Source: Microcaldota archaeon (GTDB taxonomy: Archaea; Micrarchaeota; Micrarchaeia; Micrarchaeales; CABMGC01). From it: 11,403 nucleotides of DNA. A program made the translations under genes and the position numbers. The DNA is taken from the NCBI GenBank assembly GCA_021835105.1, contig JAKBQS010000026.1, positions 1 to 11,403 of the forward strand, read 5' to 3'. The notes under the pieces were generated by a model. That model ran no database searches, had not been told where the DNA came from, and saw only the letters and a program-made list of their open reading frames with translations. Every line of letters begins with the position of its first letter. Position 1 is the first letter of the stretch. Of this stretch, positions 1 through 6,795 are shown piece by piece.

Positions 1-772
1 AATATCAAAGATGTCCAGCATTGTCGCTGCGATAGGCAGATACAGAAGCGAGGGTGAGGAGTATGTACCTCCGGACAAATCACTTGACCATATTGAGAAC
101 TTTATGTATATGCTCAACGGAAAGAAGCCGACTAAACAGGAATATGATATAATGAGGATAATGTTCCTGCTTCAGCTTGAGCACAGCTCTAACGCATCGA
201 CATTCTCCGCAATGGTAACAGGCTCATCGCTCTCGGATATTTACTCCGCCATTACCTCAGCGGTAGGCACCCTGAAGGGTCCGCTTCATGGAGAAGCAGA
301 CGAGATGGCCCTTAAGATGATGCAAGCGATAGGAAACCCTGACAATACTGAAAAGTATATAGAAGACGCTCTTGCAGGAAAGCAGAGGATAATGGGATTC
401 GGGCATAGAATATATAAGACCTATGACCCTAGGGCAAAGATACTGAAAAAATATCTGCTTGAACTCCAGGACCATTCATCCGAAGAGGTCAGGAGACTTA
501 CGGAGATAGCCTTGCGTGCGGAGAAGATGATGATAGATAAGCTTGGTGCAAGCCATGGGATATGGCCCAATGTAGACTTCTTTGCAGGACCACTTTATAC
601 TGCTGCAGGGATACAGATAGATCTTTTCACACCTATATTTGCGGCTAGCAGGGCGAGCGGATGGTGCGCACACCTGCTCGAATACTGGAAGGAGAACAAA
701 CTCATACGGCCACTTGAGTATTATACCGGGCCGCTCGATCTGAAATACCTCCCGATAGGGGAGAGGCAGTAA
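1..772 (+). CDS. gltA: Citrate synthase, 5'-truncated by window edge
   Basis: Condenses acetyl-CoA with oxaloacetate to citrate, the entry step of the TCA cycle, in the cytoplasm. The frame is open to the left edge (first whole codon at 2) and reads ISKMSSIVAA across the edge, as expected in the middle of the large domain. The ATG at 11 is therefore an internal Met, not the start. About 256 residues are present; the family is usually 370-390. All expected active-site residues are visible, counting that Met as 1: His58 (EHSSN), His93 (GPLHG), His132 (GFGHR) and Asp189 (NVDFFAG). These match His187, His222, His262 and Asp317 of the Thermoplasma enzyme. The C-terminus (GPLDLKYLPIGER) is the usual one, so the 3' end is intact. 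2-methylcitrate synthase cannot be excluded from sequence alone, but aconitase and isocitrate dehydrogenase nearby favour citrate. thrC follows after 6 bp, suggesting cotranscription. Confidence 0.95.
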   Translation, partial: ISKMSSIVAAIGRYRSEGEEYVPPDKSLDHIENFMYMLNGKKPTKQEYDIMRIMFLLQLEHSSNASTFSAMVTGSSLSDIYSAITSAVGTLKGPLHGEADEMALKMMQAIGNPDNTEKYIEDALAGKQRIMGFGHRIYKTYDPRAKILKKYLLELQDHSSEEVRRLTEIALRAEKMMIDKLGASHGIWPNVDFFAGPLYTAAGIQIDLFTPIFAASRASGWCAHLLEYWKENKLIRPLEYYTGPLDLKYLPIGERQ

Positions 773-778
773 GGTTGT

Positions 779-1855
779 TTGTTGAGATATAGCCTTAAAT
801 GCAAGGGATGCGGGAATATATACGAAAGCAGCTACGAAAACCAGCTATGCGGTAAATGCGGCTCCAATCTTGAAGTTGTATATGAAAGGGGGAAAGGCTT
901 CAAGATTGATGGTTGCCAATTTTGGGACTATATAGACTACTTGCCAGATGGCAAGTACAGGAGATATTTAGTGGGAGGGACAAGACTGATAGACGCCGGG
1001 AATGGATTGCAGCTCAAGTTGGAGACCACAAACCCTACCAGGTCATTCAAGGATAGGGGAAGCGTAATAGAGGTTGCAAAGGCAATGGAGTATGGATATA
1101 GCGAGTTGTCGTGCGCTTCCACAGGGAACATGGCGTACTCCCTTTCCTATTACTGTGGCATAGAAGGGCTTGGGATAAGGGTCTTCATAAGCAGGGACGC
1201 GAACAGATACAAGCTTGACCTTATAAAAGGGACAGGTACGGCTAGGATAGTCAAGGTTTACGGAGACTTCAACTTAGCAATGAAAAATGCAGAGAAGTAT
1301 GCCAAATCCAAAGGCGCATTCGTATCTGGAGACTATTGCTACAGGAAGGAAGGGCAGAAGACTATAGCATATGAGGTTGCCGCCCAATCCAGCGGCTTTG
1401 ACAATATAGTAGTACCAATAGGCAATGCAACGCTTATAAGCGGCATTGGGAAGGCGCTTGCCCAGATGCTCAGCTCAGGCGCAATAAAACGGATGCCGCG
1501 GATAATTGGAGTGCAGGCGAGCGGCTCTGCGCCAGTTGCAAAGGCATTTGCAGAGAGCTCCGTTCCGAGATACGTAAAGCCAAACACCATGGCCGATGCT
1601 ATAGCTGTTGGTTATCCGACATTCGGTGCAGAAGCATTGGAGGCAATAAGGAAAACGAAGGGGAAAGTAGTTACAGTGACGGACTCTGAGATGAAGGCAG
1701 AGCAGAAGTTCTTCCTGAAGGAGTATGGCCTCCTTGCGGAGATGTCAGGTGTTGCATCGATAGCCGCCTACAGAAAGCTTAGGCTTCGTGGAAGCAGGAC
1801 GGTGGCGATAATAAGCGGGGCGAACCTTGAGGAAGGTGTTGAGTTCGGTAAATGA
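779..1855 (+). CDS. thrC: Threonine synthase-like PLP enzyme
   Basis: Likely converts O-phosphohomoserine to threonine plus phosphate (fold-type II PLP enzyme, cytoplasmic). The 358 residues begin with a zinc-ribbon-like segment, CxxC at 8-11 and 24-27, typical of archaeal and plant threonine synthases. The PLP lysine is Lys91 in TNPTRSFKDRG. STGN at 114-117 is the substrate/phosphate loop, GQKT (192-195) is conserved, and PIGNAT (213-218) is the PLP-phosphate loop region. The start is TTG at 779 (or the adjacent TTG at 782). There is no in-frame ATG before the zinc ribbon, and the next Met is at residue 118. The ribosome site is weak (AAGG at 771-774, or GAGAGG at 761-766). Two family-typical positions differ: GGTRL instead of GGTPL, and Arg88 where NPTGSFKDRG normally has Gly. 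Related PLP enzymes such as cysteate synthase are possible, so the substrate is not certain. Confidence 0.85.
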   Translation: MLRYSLKCKGCGNIYESSYENQLCGKCGSNLEVVYERGKGFKIDGCQFWDYIDYLPDGKYRRYLVGGTRLIDAGNGLQLKLETTNPTRSFKDRGSVIEVAKAMEYGYSELSCASTGNMAYSLSYYCGIEGLGIRVFISRDANRYKLDLIKGTGTARIVKVYGDFNLAMKNAEKYAKSKGAFVSGDYCYRKEGQKTIAYEVAAQSSGFDNIVVPIGNATLISGIGKALAQMLSSGAIKRMPRIIGVQASGSAPVAKAFAESSVPRYVKPNTMADAIAVGYPTFGAEALEAIRKTKGKVVTVTDSEMKAEQKFFLKEYGLLAEMSGVASIAAYRKLRLRGSRTVAIISGANLEEGVEFGK

Positions 1856-1902
1856 GTTTGAAGATGCTGATGAAAATTACAATGCGTTTCTGCGCATAAC
1901 GC

Positions 1903-1960
1903 CTTTAATAGCCAACTGTCCAGATAATATTATATTGGAATTGATGTTATTTCAGGGGGG
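1903..1960 (+). promoter_or_regulatory. Promoter-like region and Shine-Dalgarno for the methyltransferase
   Basis: The 110-bp gap between thrC and the methyltransferase holds AT-rich boxes at 1903-1910 (CTTTAATA) and 1924-1935 (ATAATATTATAT). Either could be an archaeal TATA element. The upstream one fits better, because a start about 25 nt downstream of it leaves the ribosome site in the mRNA. A run of six G at 1955-1960 lies 5 nt before the ATG and can pair with the anti-SD by G-U wobble. The box assignment is inference; the SD-like run is directly seen and supports the ATG at 1966. Confidence 0.4.
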
Positions 1961-1965
1961 ATTTT

Positions 1966-2514
1966 ATGGATCAAGGAAAAGATTTGCATCTGCATAATTT
2001 ATTCAGATCTACAAAGGTAGAGAAGCCTTTTCTTGATGCAATAACTGAAAACATCGATTACATCAAGGCATCCGAAGCTGTTGATTTGGGAGCAGGTGGG
2101 GGAAGGTTTGCGATAGTTCTAAGCAGATATGTAAAAACCCTATATTGCGTTGATGTATCTGACGATGCTATAGGATTTATGAGAGCCAATCTAACCGGCT
2201 TGGAAAATATAAAGATAATCAAGGCGCAGAGGAATAGGCTGCCCTTCGCCGATAAGAGCATTGATCTTGTATTTTCCGCTAATTCCTTCCATGACCTGCC
2301 TTATGGATATGAGGCAGAGATAAGCAGGGTTATTAAGGATGATGGCATATTTATGGACCTTGACTGGAAGAAGGAGAGGACAGAGTTCGGCCCACCTGTA
2401 GGAATACGCTTATCAAAAATAGAAGTGATAGGCAGATTGAAGAAGCACGGGTTTGCACTCGAAAAAGAGCGTGATGTTGGAACCCATTACATGCTTGTAT
2501 TCTCAAAAAAGTAA
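1966..2514 (+). CDS. Class I SAM-dependent methyltransferase, substrate unknown
   Basis: A compact 182-residue Rossmann-fold methyltransferase of the Methyltransf_11/UbiE-like kind. Motif I is VDLGAGGGRF (39-48). The acidic residue after strand 2 is Asp63 in VDVSD, which should hold the SAM ribose. Motif IV is IDLVFSANSFHDLP (99-112). The C-terminal segment (IRLSKIEVIGRLKKHGF, 147-163) followed by a final strand (HYMLVFSKK) resembles many small archaeal paralogues that end this way. No metal-binding cysteines or membrane segments are present, so it is probably cytoplasmic. The ATG at 1966 has a run of six G 5 nt upstream. It is separated by 110 bp from thrC and 446 bp from acnA, so it may be its own transcription unit. 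The substrate cannot be read from the sequence, and its neighbours do not indicate one. Confidence 0.85.
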   Translation: MDQGKDLHLHNLFRSTKVEKPFLDAITENIDYIKASEAVDLGAGGGRFAIVLSRYVKTLYCVDVSDDAIGFMRANLTGLENIKIIKAQRNRLPFADKSIDLVFSANSFHDLPYGYEAEISRVIKDDGIFMDLDWKKERTEFGPPVGIRLSKIEVIGRLKKHGFALEKERDVGTHYMLVFSKK

Positions 2515-2680
2515 TGTGCTAGGTGCGAATTTGGCAGGACCTGAGCATAGTTTTCCAAGGCCTTGCCCATTTGGTGTAGAACAATTAGTAGCCGAGCCTG
2601 CAGGAGATGCGCTTGCACCATATGCATGTCTCCCGCTTTACAGCTGCAGATATCCTGCAGCAAATTATGCGAAAATGCGG
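2515..2680. other. Non-coding stretch between methyltransferase and small ORF
   Basis: I see no convincing gene here on either strand. It contains two overlapping inverted repeats (listed separately) and no long poly-T run. A minus-strand frame starting near 2626 could give about 45 residues running antisense into the methyltransferase 3' end. It lacks a ribosome site and a coding-like composition. The stretch may be the 3' untranslated region of the methyltransferase, of the small minus-strand ORF, or of both. Confidence 0.4.
2598..2661. repeat. Nested inverted repeats (PstI-like cores)
   Basis: Two stem-loops can form. The short one, 2643-2661, is a perfect 7-bp inverted repeat GCTGCAG / CTGCAGC with a 5-nt spacer (ATATC). 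The longer one pairs CTGCAGGAGAT (2598-2608) with ATATCCTGCAG (2650-2660), 10 of 11 matching, around about 41 nt. The two share the 2650-2660 arm, so they are mutually exclusive. A third, gapped pairing (GGAGATGC with GCATGTCTCC) lies inside the longer one. Possible roles are a transcription terminator for converging transcripts or a structured RNA. Neither is proven. Confidence 0.35.
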
Positions 2681-2830
2681 TTATCTTATTCCACTTTTTG
2701 GAATTCCCTGTCCTTCTTTATGCTTCTCTATCGCTTTCCATGCTCTAGGTTCTGGTTTTTGGAGAATCTGACTTCGATACTTGCTTCCAGTGCTTTGCAG
2801 GATAATCGATATGTCCCCCTTTCCCGCCAT
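2681..2830 (-). CDS. Putative small basic protein (49 aa), leaderless
   Basis: A minus-strand ORF from ATG (2830-2828) to TAA (2683-2681), too short for most gene finders. It begins MAGKGDISIILQSTGSKYRS and ends IPKSGIR. It has 10 Lys/Arg against 4 Asp/Glu, one Trp (31), no Cys and no membrane segment. About 70% of its codons start with a purine, and codon choice (ATA, AGC, GGA, AAG, AGA) resembles neighbouring genes, which favours real coding. An AT-rich box CTAAATAC on the minus strand (2852-2859) is centred about 25 nt upstream of the ATG, as in leaderless archaeal transcripts; there is no Shine-Dalgarno. I do not recognise the family. It could be a genuine small protein, a remnant of a longer gene, or chance. 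Confidence 0.35.
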   Translation of the reverse strand: MAGKGDISIILQSTGSKYRSQILQKPEPRAWKAIEKHKEGQGIPKSGIR

Positions 2831-2845
2831 TATGAAATATGTAAC

Positions 2846-2877
2846 TTCCAAGTATTTAGGCTTATGCTACTTGGGAA
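2846..2877. repeat. Operator-like inverted repeat upstream of acnA
   Basis: CCAAGTA (2848-2854) and TACTTGG (2868-2874) form a perfect 7-bp inverted repeat with 13 nt between. The half-site centres are 20 bp apart, about two DNA turns, so a dimeric regulator could bind one face. The match extends outward to TTCCAAGTA / TACTTGGGAA with one extra base. It covers the TATA-like box of the small minus-strand ORF and lies 40-70 bp upstream of the TATA-like box of acnA. An operator role is inference. Confidence 0.35.
2852..2859 (-). promoter_or_regulatory. TATA-like box for the small minus-strand ORF
   Basis: On the minus strand this reads CTAAATAC. Its centre is about 25 nt upstream of the ATG at 2830, which is the spacing expected if transcription starts at or next to the start codon. 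It also lies inside the loop of the inverted repeat 2846-2877. The assignment rests on spacing and AT content only. Confidence 0.3.
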
Positions 2878-2916
2878 TCCTTATAGTATATCTTCAAACG
2901 CGCTTGTTTGCCAATG

Positions 2917-2930
2917 TATTTAATATTTAA
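2917..2930 (+). promoter_or_regulatory. TATA-like promoter box for acnA-icd
   Basis: TATTTAATATTTAA is the most AT-rich block before aconitase and resembles the archaeal TTTAWATA element. A start about 25 nt downstream would fall near 2950, leaving a leader of about 10 nt before the ATG at 2961. The block is nearly palindromic, so it could also work on the minus strand. There is no good Shine-Dalgarno before the ATG (only GGTG at 2952-2955), consistent with a short-leader transcript. Confidence 0.45.
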
Positions 2931-2960
2931 CGCTGAGATATTTCTTTGGTTGGTGTTTTT

Positions 2961-5756
2961 ATGGGAAACTTGAGGGCAGATGCCATACGTACTTTTACAA
3001 CATCTAAGGGCAGAGAAGTTAGCTATTATTCGATAAGCGCCCTCGGAGGATTTGGAATAGGAAGAATATCTGAGCTGCCTTTCTCTATGAGGATCGTGCT
3101 TGAAGCCCTCCTACGCAATTGCGATGGGAAGGAGGTTCTTGAAGAGGAAGTGGTTGCAGTAGCAAAATGGGGGGAGATGAAGCCTTACAATGGCGACTTA
3201 CATATTAAGGTATCCCGTATACTCATGCAGGATTTCACAGGAGTTCCGGCAGTGGTTGACCTTGCGGCGCTTAGGGAGTATCTGAAGGAAAAAGGCCTCA
3301 ATCCTTCACTTATAAATCCGATAATACCGGTAGACCTGATAATAGACCACTCCGTTCAGGTTGATTCTTATGCAAAGGAGGATTCAGTTGAGATAAATCA
3401 GGCAATGGAGATGAGCAGGAACAGCGAGAGATATTCGCTGCTCAAGTGGGCAAGCAGCGCGTTTTCCCAGTTCAGGGTTGTTCCGCCATCTGGCGGGATA
3501 TGCCACCAGGTAAACCTTGAGAATATAGCCACATGCGTCACTTTCAGGGAAAAGGACGGGAAACTTATTGCCTTCCCCGACAGCCTCGTTGGAACCGATT
3601 CGCATACTACGATGATAAATGGCCTTGGGGTATTCGGATTCGGAGTTGGCGGTATAGAGGCGGAAGCCGCGCTGCTGGACCAGCCGATATCGCTCCCTAT
3701 GCCCGAAGTGGTGGGCGTTAAGCTTACCGGACGGCTAAATCCGCGGGTTACCGCGATGGATCTGGCCCTTACCCTTACTAAAAGGCTCCGCGAGCTTGGA
3801 GTTGTTGGCAAATTTGTAGAGTTTTTCGGTGACGGAGTAAAGGCGCTCTCGCTTCCTGATAGGGCTACAATATCAAACATGTGCCCGGAATATGGTGCGA
3901 CAGTATCGATATTCCCGGTTGATGAGGAAACGTTAAGGTACATGAAGAGTACGGGGAGGACAGATGAGCAGATAGACCTTATAAGGAGTTATTATACTGC
4001 CCAGTCGATGTTCCCGATTAACTATGCAGACGTTAAGTACAACAAGGTTATTGAGGTTAGGCTTGATGAGATAGAGCCTAGTGTCTCTGGGCCGAGCCAG
4101 CCCAAGCAGGAGATACGGCTTGGTTCCATAGCCGATACTTTTTACCAGAATTTTATGGCTGGCGCTTCTGCCGCGCCGCAGGAGCAGAACTCATCGCAGA
4201 AGGATTACGCTCGGTGGTCGCAAGAGAGCACTTCGGTGCAGGAAGCAAAAGCTCCAGCGCAGGGAAGGAACTCGCCTAAAGAGTCCAGAATAAGGTATGA
4301 TGATGGGAGTGAAGAGCCCATTAGAGACGGAGATGTGGTTATAGCAGCCATTACAAGCTGCACAAATACAAGTAATCCAACGGCAATGATAGGTGCAGGA
4401 ATCCTTGCAAGGAATGCGGTCAATAGGGGGCTTGTGGTAAGCAGAAAGGTAAAGACCAGCTTCGCGCCTGGAAGCAGGGTGGTTAGCGATTATTTGGTAA
4501 AGAGCGGATTGTATGAGTACATGGAGAGACTTGGCTTTTCGCTGGTGGGCTTCGGATGTACGACATGCATAGGCAACAGTGGCCCTCTTCCGCCCGAGGT
4601 CTCCAAGTCTATAAAGGAAGACGGGATAGTAACAGCAAGCGTCCTCTCTGGGAATAGGAATTATGAGGCAAGAATACATACCGAAGTAAGGGCAAATTAT
4701 CTAATGTCTCCGCCTCTTGTGGTTGCTTTTGCCATTGCAGGAAGTGTCCTGAAGGATATAACTAAAGAGCCACTCGGACGTGGAAGCGACGGTAAGGATG
4801 TTTATCTTGATGATATATGGCCTGATGCGGATGAGATAAGGAAGATTGCCGGCAGTTCTATAGATGTATCCATGTTCAATGAAGAGTACAAGCGCATATT
4901 CTCTGTGAACAAGTACTGGGACGAGCTAAGCGTAGCGGAAGAAGAGACATATCCGTGGAACTCAAAGAGCACTTACATAAACCTGCCCCCATTCTTTGCC
5001 GGGTTTGACTACAAGGCAAAGCACTCGATATCTGATATAAAGAACGCCAGGGTTCTGGCAGTCTTTGGCGATTCGCTATCAACAGATCATATATCACCAG
5101 CAGGTGCAATACCTCAGGACTCTCCTGCAGGAAAGTACCTGATAGAGCACGGAGTTGAGAGGAAGAATTTCAATACTTATGGCTCCAGACGAGGAAATCA
5201 TGAGGTGATGATGCGCGGGACCTTTGCCAACGTGAGGATAAAGAATCTTTTGCTAAATGGGGAGGAGGGCGGTTATACGCTTCATTTTCCCGACAAGTCA
5301 AGAGTCCCAATATACGATGCTGCAATGAATTATGCAAAGGAAGGAGTGCCACTTGTAGTTATAGGAGGCAAGGAGTACGGCTCTGGAAGCTCGAGGGACT
5401 GGGCTGCAAAGGGCCCTGCGCTCCTTGGGGTGAAAGCAGTTATAGCGAAGAGCTTTGAGAGAATACATCGTTCAAACCTTGCAGGTATGGGGATAGTTCC
5501 AATAGAGTTTCCTGCAGACAAGGATTTTGCAAGCCTCGGGATAGACCCGGAGAAGCCCATCAGTATAGGGATATCTGATGCGCTCAAGCCGAAGGGCGAG
5601 GTAAATGTCTCTTACACCTCCAAACCCGGAAAGGAGGCTTCATTCATTGGCATGGTAAGGCTTGAATCTGAGCTTGAAGTAGAGTACTGCAGAGTAGGCG
5701 GAGTGCTCAATTATGTTCTTAGGCGCATAGTGCTGGAGGCTGAAAGAGATGGATAA
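2961..5756 (+). CDS. acnA: Aconitate hydratase (AcnA/IRP type)
   Basis: Isomerises citrate to isocitrate through cis-aconitate, using a [4Fe-4S] cluster. With ATG 2961 as start the protein has 931 residues. The three cluster cysteines are Cys467 (ITSCTNTSNP), Cys533 and Cys536 (GCTTCIGNSG). Other hallmarks are DHSVQVD (129-135), VGTDSHTTM (210-218), the swivel-domain GDSLSTDHISPAG (703-715) and YGSGSSRDWAAKG (806-818), and RSNLAGMG (837-844). An upstream in-frame TTG at 2946 would add only VGVF-like residues and has no better support. The linker before the first cluster cysteine (about residues 382-450) is rich in Gln, Ser, Ala and Glu. It is about 30 residues longer than in E. coli AcnA and looks like a disordered spacer. 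The gene ends inside the start of icd (8-bp overlap), so the two are likely cotranslated. 2-methylisocitrate dehydratase activity is possible but unlikely in this context. Confidence 0.96.
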   Translation: MGNLRADAIRTFTTSKGREVSYYSISALGGFGIGRISELPFSMRIVLEALLRNCDGKEVLEEEVVAVAKWGEMKPYNGDLHIKVSRILMQDFTGVPAVVDLAALREYLKEKGLNPSLINPIIPVDLIIDHSVQVDSYAKEDSVEINQAMEMSRNSERYSLLKWASSAFSQFRVVPPSGGICHQVNLENIATCVTFREKDGKLIAFPDSLVGTDSHTTMINGLGVFGFGVGGIEAEAALLDQPISLPMPEVVGVKLTGRLNPRVTAMDLALTLTKRLRELGVVGKFVEFFGDGVKALSLPDRATISNMCPEYGATVSIFPVDEETLRYMKSTGRTDEQIDLIRSYYTAQSMFPINYADVKYNKVIEVRLDEIEPSVSGPSQPKQEIRLGSIADTFYQNFMAGASAAPQEQNSSQKDYARWSQESTSVQEAKAPAQGRNSPKESRIRYDDGSEEPIRDGDVVIAAITSCTNTSNPTAMIGAGILARNAVNRGLVVSRKVKTSFAPGSRVVSDYLVKSGLYEYMERLGFSLVGFGCTTCIGNSGPLPPEVSKSIKEDGIVTASVLSGNRNYEARIHTEVRANYLMSPPLVVAFAIAGSVLKDITKEPLGRGSDGKDVYLDDIWPDADEIRKIAGSSIDVSMFNEEYKRIFSVNKYWDELSVAEEETYPWNSKSTYINLPPFFAGFDYKAKHSISDIKNARVLAVFGDSLSTDHISPAGAIPQDSPAGKYLIEHGVERKNFNTYGSRRGNHEVMMRGTFANVRIKNLLLNGEEGGYTLHFPDKSRVPIYDAAMNYAKEGVPLVVIGGKEYGSGSSRDWAAKGPALLGVKAVIAKSFERIHRSNLAGMGIVPIEFPADKDFASLGIDPEKPISIGISDALKPKGEVNVSYTSKPGKEASFIGMVRLESELEVEYCRVGGVLNYVLRRIVLEAERDG
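5735..5739 (+). promoter_or_regulatory. Shine-Dalgarno for icd inside acnA
   Basis: GGAGG lies within the last codons of acnA, 9 nt before the ATG of icd at 5749. It supports that start and translational coupling. Confidence 0.7.
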
Positions 5757-6777
5757 AAAAAAGACAAAGAAGGAATGGAGAATAGCGTTCCTGCCTGGTG
5801 ACGGAACCGGGCCTGAGATAATGAAGGTTGTGCTTCCTGTTATAAGGAAGGCAGCGGCAGATGCGGGGATAACGGCAAGGATACGCATAGGCGATGCAGG
5901 ATACAATTGCATAAGCAGGTACGGGACCAATTTACCGCAGAAGACCATAGACCTTCTTAGAAGATCCGATTGCGTGATGAAGGGCCCAATGACGACTCCT
6001 GAAGGAGCAGGATCCGAAGTTAGTGCTGCCGTGAAGATAAGGAAGATGTTCAGTCTCTACGCTGATGTAAGGCCCTGCAAGACAAGAAAAGGCGTGCCAG
6101 CTGTAAAGGATAATGTAGATCTTGTTATAGTGAGGGAGAATACTGAAGGGATGTACAGCGGCATAGATTTCATGGTCTCGCAGAATACTGCCGCAGCGAT
6201 GAGGGTTATTACGAGAAGGGGCAGCCTGAGGATAGGGGAATTTGCCCTCAATCTTGCAGAAAAGAGAAGAAAGCACCTTACAATAGTGCATAAAGGCAAT
6301 ATACTTAAGGTCTCCGATGCGCTCTTCAAGGATAGCATATATGGCTTGGGTCCAGGACACAGGAAGGTGCATATAGATGATGCGCATGTTGATGCGATGG
6401 CACAGTGGCTCATAAAGAACCCGGAATCTTATGACGTTATAGTAACCGAGAACCTGTTCGGGGATATATTATCCGATGAAGCGGCGATGATAGTGGGCGG
6501 AATAGGTGTCGGGCCTTCTGCCAATATAGGTGATGGATATGCAATGTTCGAGCCTGTCCACGGATCTGCTCCGAAATATGCGGGACTAGACAAGGTAAAC
6601 CCGATTGCAACCATACTTTCCGCAAAGATGATGTTTGAGTGGATGGGAAGCGAGAGCGCTGCGGAGAGAATAGAGAGCGCAGTTGCAGCTTCGCTGGAAG
6701 GTGGAATAAAGACATACGATGTAGGCGGGGAATCCAAGTGTTCAGAAGTAGGCAGGTACATACTTAGGAATATCTGA
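5749..6777 (+). CDS. icd: Isocitrate dehydrogenase, short form, probably NADP-dependent
   Basis: Oxidative decarboxylation of isocitrate to 2-oxoglutarate. The 342 residues belong to the isocitrate/3-isopropylmalate/homoisocitrate dehydrogenase family: LPGDGTGPE (15-23); substrate arginines Arg98 (KIRKMF), Arg108 (YADVRP) and Arg129 (VIVREN); Tyr136; Lys182 (VHKGNI); metal aspartates Asp211, Asp239 and Asp243 (LFGDILSDEA). In the cofactor pocket, APKYAGLDKVNP (274-285) matches E. coli IDH, where Lys344 and Tyr345 bind the NADP 2'-phosphate. Tyr323 aligns with Tyr391, but the counterpart of Arg395 is absent. The protein is about 70 residues shorter than E. coli IDH and closer in size to eukaryotic NAD-IDH subunits and homoisocitrate dehydrogenases. 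The aconitase overlap favours isocitrate as substrate. Homoisocitrate or isopropylmalate activity is the main alternative. It starts 8 bp inside acnA with its own GGAGG. Confidence 0.88.
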   Translation: MDKKKTKKEWRIAFLPGDGTGPEIMKVVLPVIRKAAADAGITARIRIGDAGYNCISRYGTNLPQKTIDLLRRSDCVMKGPMTTPEGAGSEVSAAVKIRKMFSLYADVRPCKTRKGVPAVKDNVDLVIVRENTEGMYSGIDFMVSQNTAAAMRVITRRGSLRIGEFALNLAEKRRKHLTIVHKGNILKVSDALFKDSIYGLGPGHRKVHIDDAHVDAMAQWLIKNPESYDVIVTENLFGDILSDEAAMIVGGIGVGPSANIGDGYAMFEPVHGSAPKYAGLDKVNPIATILSAKMMFEWMGSESAAERIESAVAASLEGGIKTYDVGGESKCSEVGRYILRNI

Positions 6778-6795
6778 TCGCCTCAGCGCGTTCCT
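6766..6795. terminator. Stem-loop at the icd / H+-ATPase convergent junction
   Basis: Only 5 bp separate the stop codons of two converging genes. CTGA (6774-6777) and TCAG (6783-6786) pair around TCGCC, and AGGAA (6766-6770) pairs with TTCCT (6791-6795) across a small internal loop. Both stop codons are in the inner stem. There is no T run, so this is not a classic archaeal poly-T terminator. It might block read-through in both directions or be chance. Confidence 0.3.

Noticed and set aside
11..13. ATG at 11 as the citrate synthase start
   Set aside because: The frame is open upstream and the residues before it match the family, while the visible protein lacks the first third of the enzyme.
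1882..1897. Small hairpin ATGCG-TTTCTG-CGCAT after thrC
   Set aside because: A 5-bp stem with no following T run is too weak to call a terminator, and archaeal termination rarely needs hairpins.
2453..2923. Plus-strand frame of 156 codons spanning the gap after the methyltransferase
   Set aside because: It starts inside the methyltransferase in another frame, has no ribosome site, and encodes a Ser/Leu/Pro/Cys-rich mixture with no domain. It is antisense to the more coding-like small ORF.
2946..2948. TTG at 2946 as the aconitase start
   Set aside because: It adds five residues of no family similarity and lies at or before the expected transcription start. ATG at 2961 is simpler.
3398..3943. 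Minus-strand frame of 181 codons inside acnA
   Set aside because: Shadow of the strongly supported aconitase gene; composition is Ser/Pro/Thr-rich as expected of an antisense frame.
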